A stretch of DNA of 64,000 bases. Source: Larix kaempferi. Taxonomy: Eukaryota > Streptophyta > Pinopsida > Pinales > Pinaceae. Below, one piece after another: positions 34,183 through 46,139 of this stretch (its first letter is position 1; every line of letters starts with the position of its first letter). The stretch spans positions 7,178,001 to 7,242,000 of the forward strand of contig BSBM01001138.1 of the NCBI GenBank assembly GCA_027924585.1. Reading direction: 5' to 3'. Below the pieces are notes generated by a model that saw nothing but the letters and a program-made list of their open reading frames with translations, was not told where the DNA came from and did no database searches. The position numbers and the translations under genes are program-made.

Positions 34183-34733
34183 TTTAGTTCTGATATTATA
34201 GAAGAACCTCAACATAAATATTTGGGTATGGAAGTCCCTTCACAACGCTCTAAGTCTCTTCCTAGAGTTCCATTGGGTCCTTCAAATCTAGAGGTCCCCT
34301 TGAGCCTTTTCTTTTCTTAGACCCGAAGGAGGCCCAACTTCCTCCCTCTATAGAGGAACTGAAATCCTATAAGAAGAAGATATCCCTTGCATATATGTTC
34401 TTGGCATGGACTCATGTCCTCCAAATATTGGGTCAGGGAGTAGTGTTGTTAGTCCAAGCATTAGTCCTTGAGCCTTGAACAATTTGCACCCTTCTAATAG
34501 ACCCCTAGTTAAAATAACCTCTTTCATCTACGATTGGCACTCTAATTTTGATCCTAAGAAATATGTTTCTATTGAGGGTGTGCTAGACCCAGAAAAATCA
34601 CAAGGGAAAGGATTAGGTAGGAAATCATATCTATTGATATCCCAACAACAAACAAAAAATGAAGTGACCCATGGAAAGCAAGCCACTATTGTCAGGGCCA
34701 TTAGAGCACAGAAATCCTAGGAATGATTGACCC

Positions 34734-35285
34734 ATGATCACTCTATCCTTAAATGCTCGTGGGGTAGGGGGCACCTATAAATTATTATCCCTCAAAAGAC
34801 TCATAAAGTTTTATAATCTTTATATTCTACTTATCTCAGAAACGATGTGTGTAGGTTCAAGAGCGATCGAGGCTCTCTCTTTGTGGCTTAAAGATTGGCC
34901 GTTTAGTATAGTGGAAGAAGTGGGTATCTCAAGAGGACTCCTCACATATTGGAGGCTAGTTATATTAGTTGTTGACTATGTTGTGTATCCTTCCTACATC
35001 CAGGTTGATCTCTTCATGAACTCTCTCGAAATTCAGTTAAAGGTGTTAAATATCTATGGTCTTTATCAAGAACAATGGATTTTCTCAGAATCTCTAATTT
35101 CTACAGGAGCTCTAACTAGAAATAATGTTATCGTTCGAGTAGACTTTAACTTCACCCTCTCATTGAGAGAAGTTTGGGGTGCTTTTCCTCGTCAGGATGC
35201 GCTTAGGGAATTCTTCACTCACCTTCTAGAAAACCTTCATTTGGTGGATTTGGAACTGACTAAACTACGGGGATTCCAACTTTGA
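34734..35285 (+). pseudogene. LINE C ORF2 endonuclease N-terminal part
   Basis: ATG at 34734, 183 codons. ITLSLNARGVGG and YILLISETM give the conserved Asn and Glu, and RVDFNFTLS is the GDFN-type box with the glycine changed to valine. Then LREFFTHLLENLHLVDL. This matches the exonuclease-endonuclease-phosphatase fold at the start of plant L1 ORF2. The reading ends before the catalytic SDH. Confidence 0.8.
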
Positions 35286-35449
35286 ATCTTCTTTCTCTAT
35301 TCTACACAAGATGGGTTGATGGTATAACAAGCCGTTTGATCCAACCAAATATTTCATCAACCAGCCCTCCTCAACCAGAGAACTTGATAGCACATATCCA
35401 TCCAAACATTTTGAAACTCCCTCCAAACCCCTACATCCAAACTAGTCCC
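35286..35449. other. Junction between LINE C and gypsy copy 2
   Basis: About 160 bases that match neither LINE endonuclease nor integrase. They may hold the breakpoint of the deletion that removed the 3' half of both elements. Confidence 0.4.
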
Positions 35450-35958
35450 TACCTAGCGTAATGTAGGCATGGCCTCGTCCCACTTGGTAAAATAGTCAAC
35501 GGCAATGATGACGTAACCATGCCCCCGATCGAGGTAGGATTACAATGCATGAAATATATGCCCCATTTTGAAAAGGGGCCGACGGCAATAACAGGATGTA
35601 GTGGGGCTAGATGAGAACGCTTTTTATGATGAAAAAGATGACAAGGAGGACACTTCTTGACGACTTCAATACAATATTTAAAGATGGAAGGCCAATAGTA
35701 TCCAGCGCATAATATTTTCTGAGTTGTATCCATCCTAGAAAGATGACTGCCACATGCCCCTGAGTGAAAATCATTGAGAACATATTCAGCCTCCTCGTGG
35801 TTTAAACATCGTCGGAGGATAGAATCGACACCACGACGGTATAAGGTATAACCGATGATTAGGTAGTACTTTGCGTGGTGACGCACACGACGGTGATCAT
35901 TGCGAGATAACTGAGGACTGAAACGTTGGGGAGATACAAAGTGATGTCTCCATACCAT
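35450..35958 (-). pseudogene. Gypsy copy 2 integrase, truncated
   Basis: The zinc-binding HHCC part is clear: RVRHHAKYYLIIGYTLY, LNDFHSGACGSHLS and KKCPPCHLFHHKKR. The core begins GIYFMHCNPTS, with tyrosine where the first catalytic aspartate is expected, then frameshifts and stops at the element's broken end. Confidence 0.85.
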
Positions 35959-36418
35959 GGGTCAGAAGAACTAATAAGAAACAAGGACTCATCGGGGAGA
36001 GAGTCCATGGGATCAATTTCTGTATCAGTACGGGCAAGATCGCAGATAAGCTCCGCAAAAACCAAAGAATTTTTTGACTTGGCCTTCTCAAAGTGGAGGT
36101 CGAATTCTTGGAGAATGACAAACCAGCGCGATACTTGCCCCCTAGCACCTGACGTGTGAGGACGTGGTACATAGGGTTAGAGTCGGCAATGATAGTGGTA
36201 GTGCGGAGGAGGATATAATGGCGGAACGTTTGGACAGCAATGACTGCTGCGAGAGCTAGTTTCTCAACATGTGAATACTGCATTTTGGAGTCGATGAGAC
36301 CCTTAATAAGGTAGTAAATCACATGTTCTTGGGCGTTTCTATCCTCCTGGACCAAAACCATATCAATAGTGGTAGTGGAAGCAGCAAGATAGAGGATGTA
36401 ATCGGGTGGTTGAAGCAC
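35897..36418 (-). pseudogene. Gypsy copy 2 RNase H
   Basis: ILYLAASTTTIDMVLVQED opens the domain, with threonine where the first catalytic aspartate is expected. Then EHVIYYL, YSHVEKLALA with the glutamate and TTTIIADSNPM with an aspartate. The same text with few changes is in copy 4 (59850-60273). It joins the integrase segment by overlapping frames. Confidence 0.85.
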
Positions 36419-36460
36419 AGGTGCATGGGTGATAGCATGTTTTAGGTTGTCGAAGGATTG

Positions 36461-37338
36461 CTAAGAAGAATCATCCCAAATGAACGGGACGTCCTTCTTT
36501 AACAATCTCATGTATCCCTGCATTTTCTCGGCGAAATTACACACAAAACGCCTTAAGTATTTTTCCTTCCCCTGCAAACTCTGTAGTTCCAATATATTCG
36601 TCGAAGGTGGGAGAGAAACGATGGATTCCACCTTCAGGGGATCAATACGGATCCCATCTTTGGAAATGATGAAGCCTAGAAGGCATCCAAACTCGACACA
36701 AAATATGCACTTGTGAGGGTTTAGACGGATGTTACACCGCATACATATGAGGAATACTGTCATCATATGGTCAATGTGGAACTCATGATGATTCGCATGA
36801 GTAGGGAAATCGTCGAGATACGGTTCTACAAATTCCTTCGCGTCATGGAAAGCATACAACATAGCCTGCTGGAATGTGGCGCTAGCATTTTTAAGGCCAA
36901 AAGTATTTTGTGATATGCAAATGTACCCCACGGGCATACGAAAGCAGTTTTATGTTGATCAGTCGAGTGGATCTCAATCTGATTATAGCCAGAAAAGCCA
37001 TCCATGAATGAGAAGATGACGCTTCCAGCACAGTTGTCAATGATTTGGTCGATAAACAGGGTAGGGTAGTTGTCCTTGGGACAAGCCTTATTGAGGTCAC
37101 TGTAATCGACACAAACCCTAATGGTGCCCTGTTTTTTGGTAACAGGGACGACATTAGAGACCCAGACTGTCAAGGGGACAGGGTAAATGAAACCAGCCTT
37201 CAACAACTTTTCAATTTCATCCTTTATAGCCACAGTTTTCTGAGGGTGCACTGGACATAATTTTTGCCGAACGGGTTTGGATCTCATGTACAACAATAGC
37301 AGGATCAATCCCGAGCATTTCCTCGTAGCTCCATGCAA
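36461..37338 (-). pseudogene. Gypsy copy 2 reverse transcriptase
   Basis: Two overlapping frames. The upstream one (36826-37338) has EIEKLLKAGFIYPV, VPVTKKQGTIRVCVDYSDLN, ACPKDNYPTLFIDQI and FMDGFSGYNQI. The downstream one (36461-36937) has NASATFQQAM, VEPYLDDFPTHA with the YLDD box intact, then GFIISKDGIRIDPLKV. One frameshift near 36900 separates them. Otherwise the domain is nearly complete. Confidence 0.9.
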
Positions 37339-37780
37339 ATACGTCGCAGAACTGTTTGAATAAGGCCATGTATGAGTTAATATCTTCAGGAGATCATTTT
37401 TGGCCTATATGAATATGTTCCATGATTCCCGGTGTGGCCAAGATGTCGATTGGAAAAGTAGGCGTAATGTTTTCCAAGTTACCCTCAGTTACCGTATCAC
37501 AAGTGAGGATAGGATATTGGGGATAGGGAAATACATCTTGTGAGATGGTTGTTTCAATGTGGTTCTCCACGGAATATAGAGGTGGGAGGAAAGATGATCG
37601 ATGGTGGAGGTCTTCCCATGGGGTTTCATCTACACTCATGATCTCCATAATGGACTCGTTGGAATGGAAAGTCTGGAGTAGAGGATTTGAATGGGATGAA
37701 GTCCATTGTAAGGGTGTAGAATGAGATGTAGATGCCACTGAGTGGTAATCAGATTTAGATTGGATAGCCTCATAAATAGC

Positions 37781-38400
37781 TTACGCTGGTGTGAGAGGCA
37801 TGACATCTCCAATCGAGTCCAACTTGTCAAGCTCGGGCACGAGCCATTGGTCATTGGAGTTGGCTGGTGATGGGATCATAGAAGAAATCATGTTCACCGT
37901 GGAAACATGGGAAGGGGGATCCGACGATGGAAAGACTCCCATGAGGGATGATTCCTTGATGATTCCTACCCCCACACTCTCATATATCTGCGATGAATGA
38001 CCTAAGAGTGGTACATTGTCCGCAGGGTGAGTAATGGTTTCCGGTGTACAAAAATCCAGTTGGTCAATAGTAACAATTTTCCCTTGGTGGGGAAATTGCA
38101 CAATGCGGAATACAGAAGATGCGACCGCAGTCATGGCATAAAACCAATTATGACCAAGCATTATATTATAATCCAATGGGGTGGCGACTATTGCCCAGCT
38201 CTATTGCCAAAGCTTGTAACAACCCGTGTGGTTAGAATCCACGACCGTCAAATGCTTTCAAAGTGGTAGGCAAACGATTCAACTCGGGAGAGCCAATGGC
38301 TCACCAACAGGATAATGAAATTATCGAGGTGGATGTCCTTCGTCTAATACAGTACGATGGATGCTTTTCCCAGCGACATTGGTAACAATTTGGAACGCAA
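37781..38400 (-). pseudogene. Gypsy copy 2 aspartic protease region
   Basis: KSIHRTVLDEG near 38340 gives the D-x-G active-site start, with a frameshift/stop right after it. The C-terminal part DYNIMLGHNWFYAMTAV and FPHQGKIVTI (open frame 37781-38176) is the typical end of gypsy protease. 37394-37780, between protease and RT, is an acidic, Ser/Thr-rich linker. Confidence 0.7.
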
Positions 38401-38899
38401 TTTGGTGGGAAAGCCTTGGTTTGAAGTGATCGAGTCGGAACATAATGGTGTTTGAGGAATCGGGGTCTACAACGTCGATAGCAGTGAGGAGAGTCTTATG
38501 CTGATTAGGGAAGTTTTTCAAGACTTCCAACGTCGACATAGCACAAGGAGCTTGCGCTAAGTCCTCTACAATGTTGTAGTTTTGAGCAGCCCGAGCATTG
38601 GGATTGAAAACAAATTTTCTAATCGTTCTCTTGGGTGAACGTAGCACTAAATCAAAGGAAGGTTTCTCAATATTGAGAGAACCGTGGGGCAGGGGAATAT
38701 CCGATGTAGAGGCAGAAGGTTTTTTAGTATTACTTCCATTAGATTCCTTAGTTGGGACCGAGTCATGAGAAAGTGACTGAGCGTTCAAGTTGACAGTTTC
38801 ACTACGCATCATGAGAACATGAGTGGTAGAGGATGGTTCTCCTTGAGGAGGAGAGGGTTGTTGCACGATCATCTGTTGTTGTTGCGTGGGGAAGGGATC

Positions 38900-39230
38900 A
38901 ATTAAAAAACTGGGTGTCGGTTTCCCTTTTAGGAACTTTTGGACCTCATCCTGATGGGGGCACTCTTTGGAAAAGTGGTCACCACCGCACAGTAAACAAG
39001 GATACTTAACCTTTCGCTTTGGTTTGGTGTCGTCGGGATTGTTCTGTTTGGGATCCTGCTGATTAGAAGACTTTTTTTTTTCCCTTTGTTCTTCTTTTTA
39101 CCATCGGATTTCTGAGGTGAAGCAGATTGGACTGAATTCACTTCTTCGGTGGAAGCAGGGTTGGGTGATCTGTTGGTGTTGTTACCAGCCTATGATGGGG
39201 GTGGAGTGGAGCCAGGGTGGCTATGTGATC
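38900..39230 (-). pseudogene. Gypsy copy 2 gag nucleocapsid (zinc knuckle)
   Basis: Minus strand near 38990 reads CLLCGGDHFSKEC, a knuckle with spacing CX2CX3HX4C, one residue shorter than usual. It is preceded by a lysine-rich stretch (39030-39110) and followed by a Gln/Pro-rich run. Nucleocapsid binds the element RNA. Confidence 0.7.
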
Positions 39231-39237
39231 CACCGGA

Positions 39238-40035
39238 TTATGAAGCAGGATGGTTTTGAATGGAACCGATGATGTCATCGGCATGCGGTCCCGTGGGTGG
39301 TTTTGCTAGTTGATAGGTAGGGCGGGGTGCATTAGGGACAATATCGTATAGAGTGTCAGATTGAGCATAGACCAAGTCTAAGTACTGGGCACGTGCTATA
39401 GCTTGTTCTTCTGTGACGGCCCTGCCCAAAGCGACATATTTGGCTACGACGGGTAGTAATGACTTAGTAAACCAATCTACAAGGAGTTGGTCCGGAATGG
39501 GATCTTTAATCAAACATCATCTCCACCTCCACTTATGAATATGATTGGAAATGTGAGTGGCGGTGGTTTTCCGGAGAGAGGTCAAAAGATATGCACTGGT
39601 CTCGTAACGGATTGGTAACTGAAAATGTGTAAAAAATGACATGGCCAAGTATCGAAAATCGGGAAAAGAGTGTGGTGGCAATTCGATGTACCACTTGACA
39701 GCAGTGTCAGTGAGGGTTTGCTGGAATAACCTCAAATGGATGGAATCATCCATTAAGGAGTTAGACAAACACCACAAATGATAGGTCATTACATGGTTTT
39801 TCGGGTCCTCACCAGGTTTGCCGTCAAACTTCAGGATGTCAGATGGTAACTTCACCGAAATGGCTGGCCAATTAGTGCCATGATATATGGGATTATTAGT
39901 CAACCGTGATAAATCTGGAAGATCGAGTGTAGCTCGAAAGGGTAATTTTTGGTTCGAATATGGATACTGGTAGTACTTATAGGGCATCGATGTACCAGTG
40001 GAACCATGGACCGATTGGTCGTAAGTTCCTCCCAT
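39238..40035 (-). pseudogene. Gypsy copy 2 gag capsid domain
   Basis: Capsid-like frame 39517-40035: LPSDILKFDGKPGEDPKNHV, HLRLFQQTLTDTAVKWYIEL and FLAMSFFTHFQL-type text matches retrotransposon gag. It continues after a stop into 39238-39513 (LLVDWFTKSLLP). Copy 3 at 47700-49400 carries a degenerate version of the same stretch. Confidence 0.8.
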
Positions 40036-40800
40036 AGGAAATTGGCCATATGGGCGTGGGACGTCTGGGTTGGGATGGGGACCCGAAGGAGGTCCGCCTC
40101 CGCCAGAATAAGGTGGTCCTCCACCGAAAGGTGGGGGTCCACCGCCTCCAGGGTAAGGTGGTCCTCCACCGTAAGGAGGGGATCCTCCTACTCCATATTG
40201 GGTTGGTACTCCGTTGGAAGGTGGGGGTCCTCCCCCTCCAGAATGGGGTGGTCCTTTGCCAGAACGTGGGAGTCCTCCCCCTCCAGAATGGGGTGGTCCT
40301 CTGTCGGATTTTGGGGGTCCTCCCCCTCTAGAATGGGGTGGTCCACCGTCGTAGGGTAGGGGTCCTCCCCCTCCAGAATGGAGTGGTCCTCCACCTCCAG
40401 AATGGGATGGTCCTCTGTCGTAAGGTTGGGGTCCTCATCCTCTAGAATGGGGTGGTGGTGGTGGTGGTGGTGGACCGGATGGTGGTGGAGGTGGCGGGAC
40501 AGATCGTGGAGGTTGTGGGGGTGGTCCGCCGGTCGGAGGTCCAGTTGGTGGGACATTATGGTTCCCTCATGGGGTATTTGGGTTTCCAGGATAGGGTAAT
40601 CCGAGAAAAAGGGGTCCTGGATAGTTTTTTCCAACATGATGTCCTGGAAAAATATGCCCCCATGGGGGTTGGGTCCAAATGGATGCCCCCCGTATGATGT
40701 GTCCGTGTGGGTTGTCCCATGGTTGGAAGAGGACCTCCAACCGTGCTATAACTTGGATGTGAAGTATATCCTCCACTCACAGTATGACTGCTGACTCGGT
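40036..40800 (-). pseudogene. Gypsy copy 2 gag Pro/Gly-rich repeat domain
   Basis: In the capsid frame the sequence upstream of 40035 reads as repeated GPPHSGGGGPP blocks of about 15 residues (45-bp units), from about 40140 to 40440, preceded by a proline run from a (GGT)n tract at 40447-40475. One TGA interrupts at about 40437. The alternate minus frame 40188-40637 is also open and reads as acidic DHPILEGEDP repeats. The Pro/Gly frame is chosen because it runs directly into the capsid frame. Confidence 0.65.
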
Positions 40801-41069
40801 GATGCCCCCTAGTCAGGTTAGGTCCACCAGCTCGGGGTTTCCCCCAGCCGAAAATTGCCCACTTACTGGAATGTGCCCGGTGACCAAATGTTGACCACTA
40901 ATGTTGGGTTGAGCCATAACAAAGGGTTGACTGCTAAGAAAAGGATTACTTCCGCCTAACTGTAAACTAACAAGTAGATTATATCCTCCCCTCGAATTTT
41001 GAGGTGGGGGAGGTGGAGGTAATGTCCCATAGTTAACATAGGTTGAAGGTTTCCCCTCAGAGGTTGGGG

Positions 41070-41709
41070 TCAGAGGAGGTGTAGAACCAGCCTCCTGACT
41101 TTGAGGTGTACTCGTAGGGAACGAGGATTGACCTGGTTCATAAGTGTTCGTGTTAGGTATGGATGTTTCTGGTGAAGTAAAAGATAAAGAACGTATAGGG
41201 GAATATTGAAAGATGGGTACTTACGGGATGCTTTCTCTCCATGAGAGACCTTGGCATCTAAGGTGTTCGCCACTCATATGCAAATAGTTCATGTGCTCAT
41301 AGAGTGGTGCAAGAAACTCATCGTTAGGGATCCATCGACGAGATATAGTTTCTTCCATGGGAAATGACCCAAAATCGATGACATGTCGTCCTAGAGACAT
41401 GTCCCAAAAATATGCAGTTGGACCAAACGTTGTTAATATAGGTTCATCTTGGGGATGACTGAAAACCCAATTTGCAGCTCCAGGATGTCCCTCCATCGAA
41501 TGATGGAAGGATGTGTCATATGAGGTAGGTTGTTCCATAATCAAATCTCTCATGGGATCAGAGATGGGTGGATTGGTGGGAGACGAATAGTCCGTTCTCG
41601 ATTCTAAGGTAAAGGTATCTTCCTCACGTGACATATATGTAGTAGATTGATCCATGTTTTCTCCCAATTTCTCCTCCCGGTTAAGGGGATATTCATGTGG
41701 CAAGTTCAA
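41070..41709 (-). pseudogene. Gypsy copy 2 gag N-terminal region
   Basis: Frame 41221-41709 (162 codons) with PGAANWVFSHPQDEPIL and LAPLYEHMNYLHM. No family domain recognised, but it is the first long open reading after the leader and is in gag position. 40801-41070 is Pro/Ser/Thr-rich and leads into the repeat domain. Confidence 0.55.
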
Positions 41710-43861
41710 AATCCTTCGGGATCTTCTTAAAGGTTGATCGGCCAGAGTGACCGAACCAAAATTTCTCCTAACTGTTTTCTATATAAAAAAAACTAAAACT
41801 ACAGTCCAATATCTACACAAGCTAAATCCGCAAGAAAGCTTATGTGATAGGTGTGGATTCAATGGTCTGGAACCTCGCAGGATTGTCAAGGCAGTGCAAA
41901 TCGCGATATACCACAGGGTCCAACAGTTATACTTGGCCCAATCTTTTAGAGCACTAACCAGGGAGGATTAGGACTGTACCCCTGATTGTATAACCCAACT
42001 ACCTGAAGCACGTGCATAGTAGATCCCCGAGTGTTGTTCTCGGTGTATTTCCATGCCAAGATGGCTAATAGGTTAGCTCGGATGGTTACAGTAATCCTAG
42101 AAGGGTCTCCCAATATACTCAACGTACGTGGGAGATTAAATCCGTAGTGGTGTTGTTTAATTCACAACCGTATGACACCAGCCTTCCGATATACTACCGA
42201 GTACATGAAGTACCTTTCGATATACCCAAGGGTATGTGAAAGGTCGTTCGATATACCGTTTGGTACATGAAAGAACTGCAAGCCCCCGGGATGTAGTGCA
42301 GGAAAAGAATGACGATTGCCACGCTTAAAGATACTGGAACACATCCCTAACCTAACACACAAGTTCCTATACAGTTTTAACCTAACACTACCGGTAAATT
42401 TTATCTTTCCCAATTAGGTGAATGCATGAGGTGTAGACAGGGATTTAAAAAGAATGAAGACCTAAGCTATATGCAAATACAAATATTTTATTTTCTTTTT
42501 GATGAAATCTATCTATGGTAAGGAGAAATTCCTTTGTTTCCAATGGTAAAAGTAGACAAGTACCCCTATACTTCAAAATCAACCAAAGGACAAATGAAGC
42601 ACTCTCTTCACTAAGCCAACAAAAACGATAAAATAACATACACCAAATCTTAAATGCTTTTCTTTTTTCTCTTTTCAAGTTAATCTTTTTTCTCTTTTCA
42701 AGCTAAACGAATTGACGAAACATGGAAAGAAGAATTTCGTTTTCAAATGGAATAATCCCCAATCTTCGGAATAGTGATCTAAAAAAGTGAAGGAAAATCA
42801 AAAAGTAAGTATTTTCAGTCTTTAGAAATGCTTTGTAAAAACTTAAACGCACTTATAAATTTCCAAGAAATGACGAACAAGTTCTCATAACCAAGAAACT
42901 ACAAGATAACCTTTTAAGCTTTCCAAATATTTTTTCAACATTTATCCCAAAGCCTAAAAACTCTTTTCCAACAATTTCAAGAATCAAACTCGAAATGAAG
43001 ATAATAAAAAGTTTTTTTCCTACTCAAGTACTCGCGATGGATCTGAGAATTATAACATTCTTTAGATCTACTATTCAGAAAATAAAATACTATGTCACGA
43101 CCAACTAAAGTAAGTTGGAAATTCCCAAAACTCAAAAACACTCAAACACACAAAATCGAAACAACAAATCACAACAATCAAAATAAAAGGGCTTCGGAAG
43201 TCGGATCAAGTAGATCTGGTTCCAGGATCAGGAGCTACAAGACTGAGCAGATCAATGTGGGATTGAAATTTCCCGCAGCAGACAAAACACTCACTTGACT
43301 GGCTAAGGCCCCAATCAACACTCAAACTTCGAAATCAAGCCAATAAATGGACTATGCAGCACCCAGGGTATCTGTGACTCTAAGGGACAGACTACAGAAC
43401 TCAGAAAATTGGATCAAAAGTCAACTTGAAGGATTTATTAAACCAAGTCTATATTAACACAAGACGACGCACTCTACAGGTATGTATCAGGGCGTCAGAC
43501 AGTCTAGAGACGCACTCTACAAACAGTAAGGGAGCGTTAGAGATGCAGGTTGCAGGAAGACATATGGCGTCAGTGACGCAGGTTTACAACCCGAGACACG
43601 CGTCAAACATAGGAAGTACACATCCCAGGTGTGGTAGGAGAGATCCAAAGCATAAAAATAAAAAAACGCTTCAAGAATAAAAGGCAATTGAATTGATATT
43701 TACCCTAGGTAGAGTCTGGTTAAACCAACAGACTCACTGGTGGGTGGATCTAATAGGAGGAATGGAAATGAGAGGCCAAATCAATCAAAGTTTAAATATC
43801 GTAACACAATCGAAGACATAAGCCAAAAATTGAGAAACAATAAAAAACATAAGCTATTATT
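41710..43861 (-). other. Leader (5' UTR) of gypsy copy 2
   Basis: About 2.1 kb between PBS and gag with no conserved domain; long leaders are common in Tat-type gypsy elements. The GTTGATCGGCCA word at its gag-proximal end (near 41733) recurs in copy 3 near 49370. A cluster of GACGCA/GACGCG words lies at 43460-43610. Confidence 0.6.
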
Positions 43862-43879
43862 TCCCCAGTATGGTTGCCA
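43862..43879 (-). promoter_or_regulatory. Primer-binding site of gypsy copy 2
   Basis: Minus strand TGGCAACCATACTGGGGA, four bases after the LTR end. It shares the TGGC-A-C...GGGGA plan with the element at 61774. Confidence 0.75.
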
Positions 43880-43883
43880 TTTT

Positions 43884-44857
43884 TGTTTGCGGACAATCTA
43901 CATGAGAGGACTCAAACATATCTTCGTAGTCTAAGTGGATCTAGAACAAAATAAATACACAATACCAGTCACTTTCCTAGATCAATAGAAATACTAGACG
44001 GGTCAAGATGTGGCTTACCTCACACCTGTAGTTCATTTCCCCTTGCTGCTCCAAGCTCCAAAGTCTTCAGATCTTCAGCTGCAAAACCATATCAAGCAAG
44101 TGGAAACAGACAAGCAGTAAAAGCATATAAACATGAATTGATCTAGATTAACAGTTAAGGAGGAAAATCCTAAGTATTATCAACACAACAATACTTATGG
44201 AAAGGAATTGTATTAATGTAATGAATAGAAGTAGATAGGGAAGAAATGTCACAACCGAATCCTTAACGTCGCGACGCCAACATATGTGATCTTGCCTCAA
44301 GGGATGCAAAGCTTCCTAGCCTCCTACAAATCAAGAAGAATATTCTAACTGAATTCCACCAGCATGACGGTGCATAATCCTTCCCCTTTCCCAATGGAGA
44401 GAGGGGTTGTATTTATAGGGTTGGATGGATAGAGTAGGTTGAATATTTAGGGGAGAGAACTAAGGGATCATCCCAATCGGTTAGGGAACCGAAGGACACC
44501 TCACCACATGTTTAGGGATGAGCCTCTACATCACCAAGCTTCGAGAATTTGCTCGAAGCTCCCTTTTATCCATTTGAACAAACTCTGACACACCTTGCAG
44601 AAGGACAACTTGCACCAGAGCTAGATCACTGCATGATGTACAAGGACAACCTGCGCCATCGACGCATCCTGCTAAGTTGCAGAGTGTGTCACGTTAGGTC
44701 TGATGCCCCTTGCTGGAAAGCAGAGTACGTCAGGGTTACTAGAAAAGGTAAAATGAAAGGGAAATCAACCTCTCTTCTGACATCCAAGCCAATGTACTTC
44801 AGTGATTAAGGCATGGGGATGACACCTAACTCATGGTGACGAGATTTTGGTGTAACA
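43884..44857 (-). repeat. 5' LTR of gypsy copy 2
   Basis: 974 bp. Plus-strand ends are TGTTTGCGGAC and GGTGTAACA, so on the coding strand it reads TGTTACACC...GCAAACA. TATAAATA on the minus strand at 44410-44417. It aligns with 53323-54310 and 60274-61032 over the GGATCTAGAACAAA block, the centre and the U3 end. Confidence 0.85.
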
Positions 44858-45704
44858 GCAGATATTAGGCGACTCAAAACATGTCATAGATTGGGCTAAT
44901 AGGCATATCAATGTTGTAGTTGAGCACTTTGGCACTTAATTTCAGATATCCATCTCTCCCTCCAATCTTTTGAATGGACTTCATTCTACCGCATATATAG
45001 AGAGTAGGGAAAATTTTAAGGATCCATACTTATTTAAAAGTTTATAAACCTTGGTGAATCTTACCAATTTTTAAAATGTCAACTATAAAATATTTGGTGA
45101 TATGTTTCTAAAAATATTTCAATTTCTAAGGATTTTATATAATTTATATAATCATTTGGCGATTTTTAGAGTGAAAAAATTTTACCCCATCAAAATTGGG
45201 CAAAACAGGGCTTCAAAAAATGCAAATTGGTGAATCGTTTTTTGGAAAAATCATGGAAAAATAGCCCATGGACTAAATTTCACCCCTAAAATTTTCCTTG
45301 ATAAAGAGTTGAATACTCAAGCAAACACTCTCTCCAAACAGGCTCTCAAGCTACATGAATGCTCTTTGTTTCCTATGATTTTTTCAATGGAGTGGAAAGG
45401 GAATCTATGGAATTCCACATCTAGTTTTTAGTGTTTTCTGGCAAGGTTATTATCAATAGAATTGAATGAATTTTTTGATGACATACAATGTGTCTTTTTG
45501 TTTATGGGGGCAGTTTTTAAATGACCTATTTTTGTTTTGTGAAAGTAGTTGGAAGATGGCCCTTCTATGGAATGGTCAATAGGGCTCTTTGTTTTGTGGG
45601 AAGTCAATAAGAGATTTTTTTCTTAATGGTAACAATTTCCATGGGACAGTTTTATGTATATTCACTTATGAATATAAAGATTTTTTTCCATGGAAAAAAA
45701 AAAT
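44858..45704. other. No recognisable gene
   Basis: AT-rich flank of copy 2 with no coding signal in either direction. Confidence 0.5.
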
Positions 45705-45860
45705 GAAGATATCAAAGATTGAGCATATTCAAACCAAGGAATTATAGGAAACTCAAAAATAAAATAAAAAAGTAGTTGATGGTTGAAATTTCTAAGTTTC
45801 AAGATCAAAATTTCAAATTGGGTCACATATAATTGATAGGTTGAAAGAAGAGAAGTAGTA
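45705..45860 (+). repeat. Dispersed repeat, copy b (partner at 32290-32470)
   Basis: Same orientation as the 32-kb copy; shared GAAATTTCTAAGTTTCAAGA and CAAATTGGGTCA. Interrupted by stops. Confidence 0.8.
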
Positions 45861-46139
45861 ATGTTTCTAAGTTTTGTCACTTCCAAATAAAAAACCACAA
45901 GGTAAAAAAGATAATAATGAATTTCCAGGAGCAAAGGCTGAGAAAGATAATATCATATATAAAGGAAGCAAGGTGATTAATTGAATTAACTAAAAAGGAC
46001 AATTCAAGATACTAAAAGAAAATATCAAAGCATACTAATTTAATTGGAGAGGAACATTAATATGAGATTAATTCATAATAGTAGTAATGAACATTTTCAG
46101 GATTCACTTTGATGTATGACAATGGATTGAATCCTTGGC

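Larger units (their letters stand above)
33430..35285 (+). mobile_element. LINE C, 5' half (ORF1 and start of ORF2)
   Basis: Plus strand carries an ORF1 with N-terminal domain and CCHC knuckle, then an ORF2 endonuclease starting at 34734. RT and everything after it are missing: the element stops near 35285, shortly before the truncated end of gypsy copy 2. Loss of the 3' half is the reverse of ordinary LINE 5' truncation and implies a later deletion or rearrangement. Confidence 0.75.
35450..44857 (-). mobile_element. Ty3/gypsy copy 2, 5' LTR to mid-integrase
   Basis: On the minus strand, from high to low coordinates: 5' LTR (43884-44857), PBS (43862-43879), leader of about 2.1 kb, gag (41709 to about 38900), protease, RT, RNase H, and integrase cut off at about 35450. 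It is the best-preserved copy of this family here. The RNase H and integrase segments are close to those of copy 4. The 3' part (rest of INT, aRNH, antisense ORF, 3' LTR) is missing. Confidence 0.9.

Noticed and set aside
40188-40637. Acidic DHPILEGEDP repeat protein as a separate gene
   Set aside because: Out of frame with the flanking gag and explained by a 45-bp repeat; kept only as a finding.
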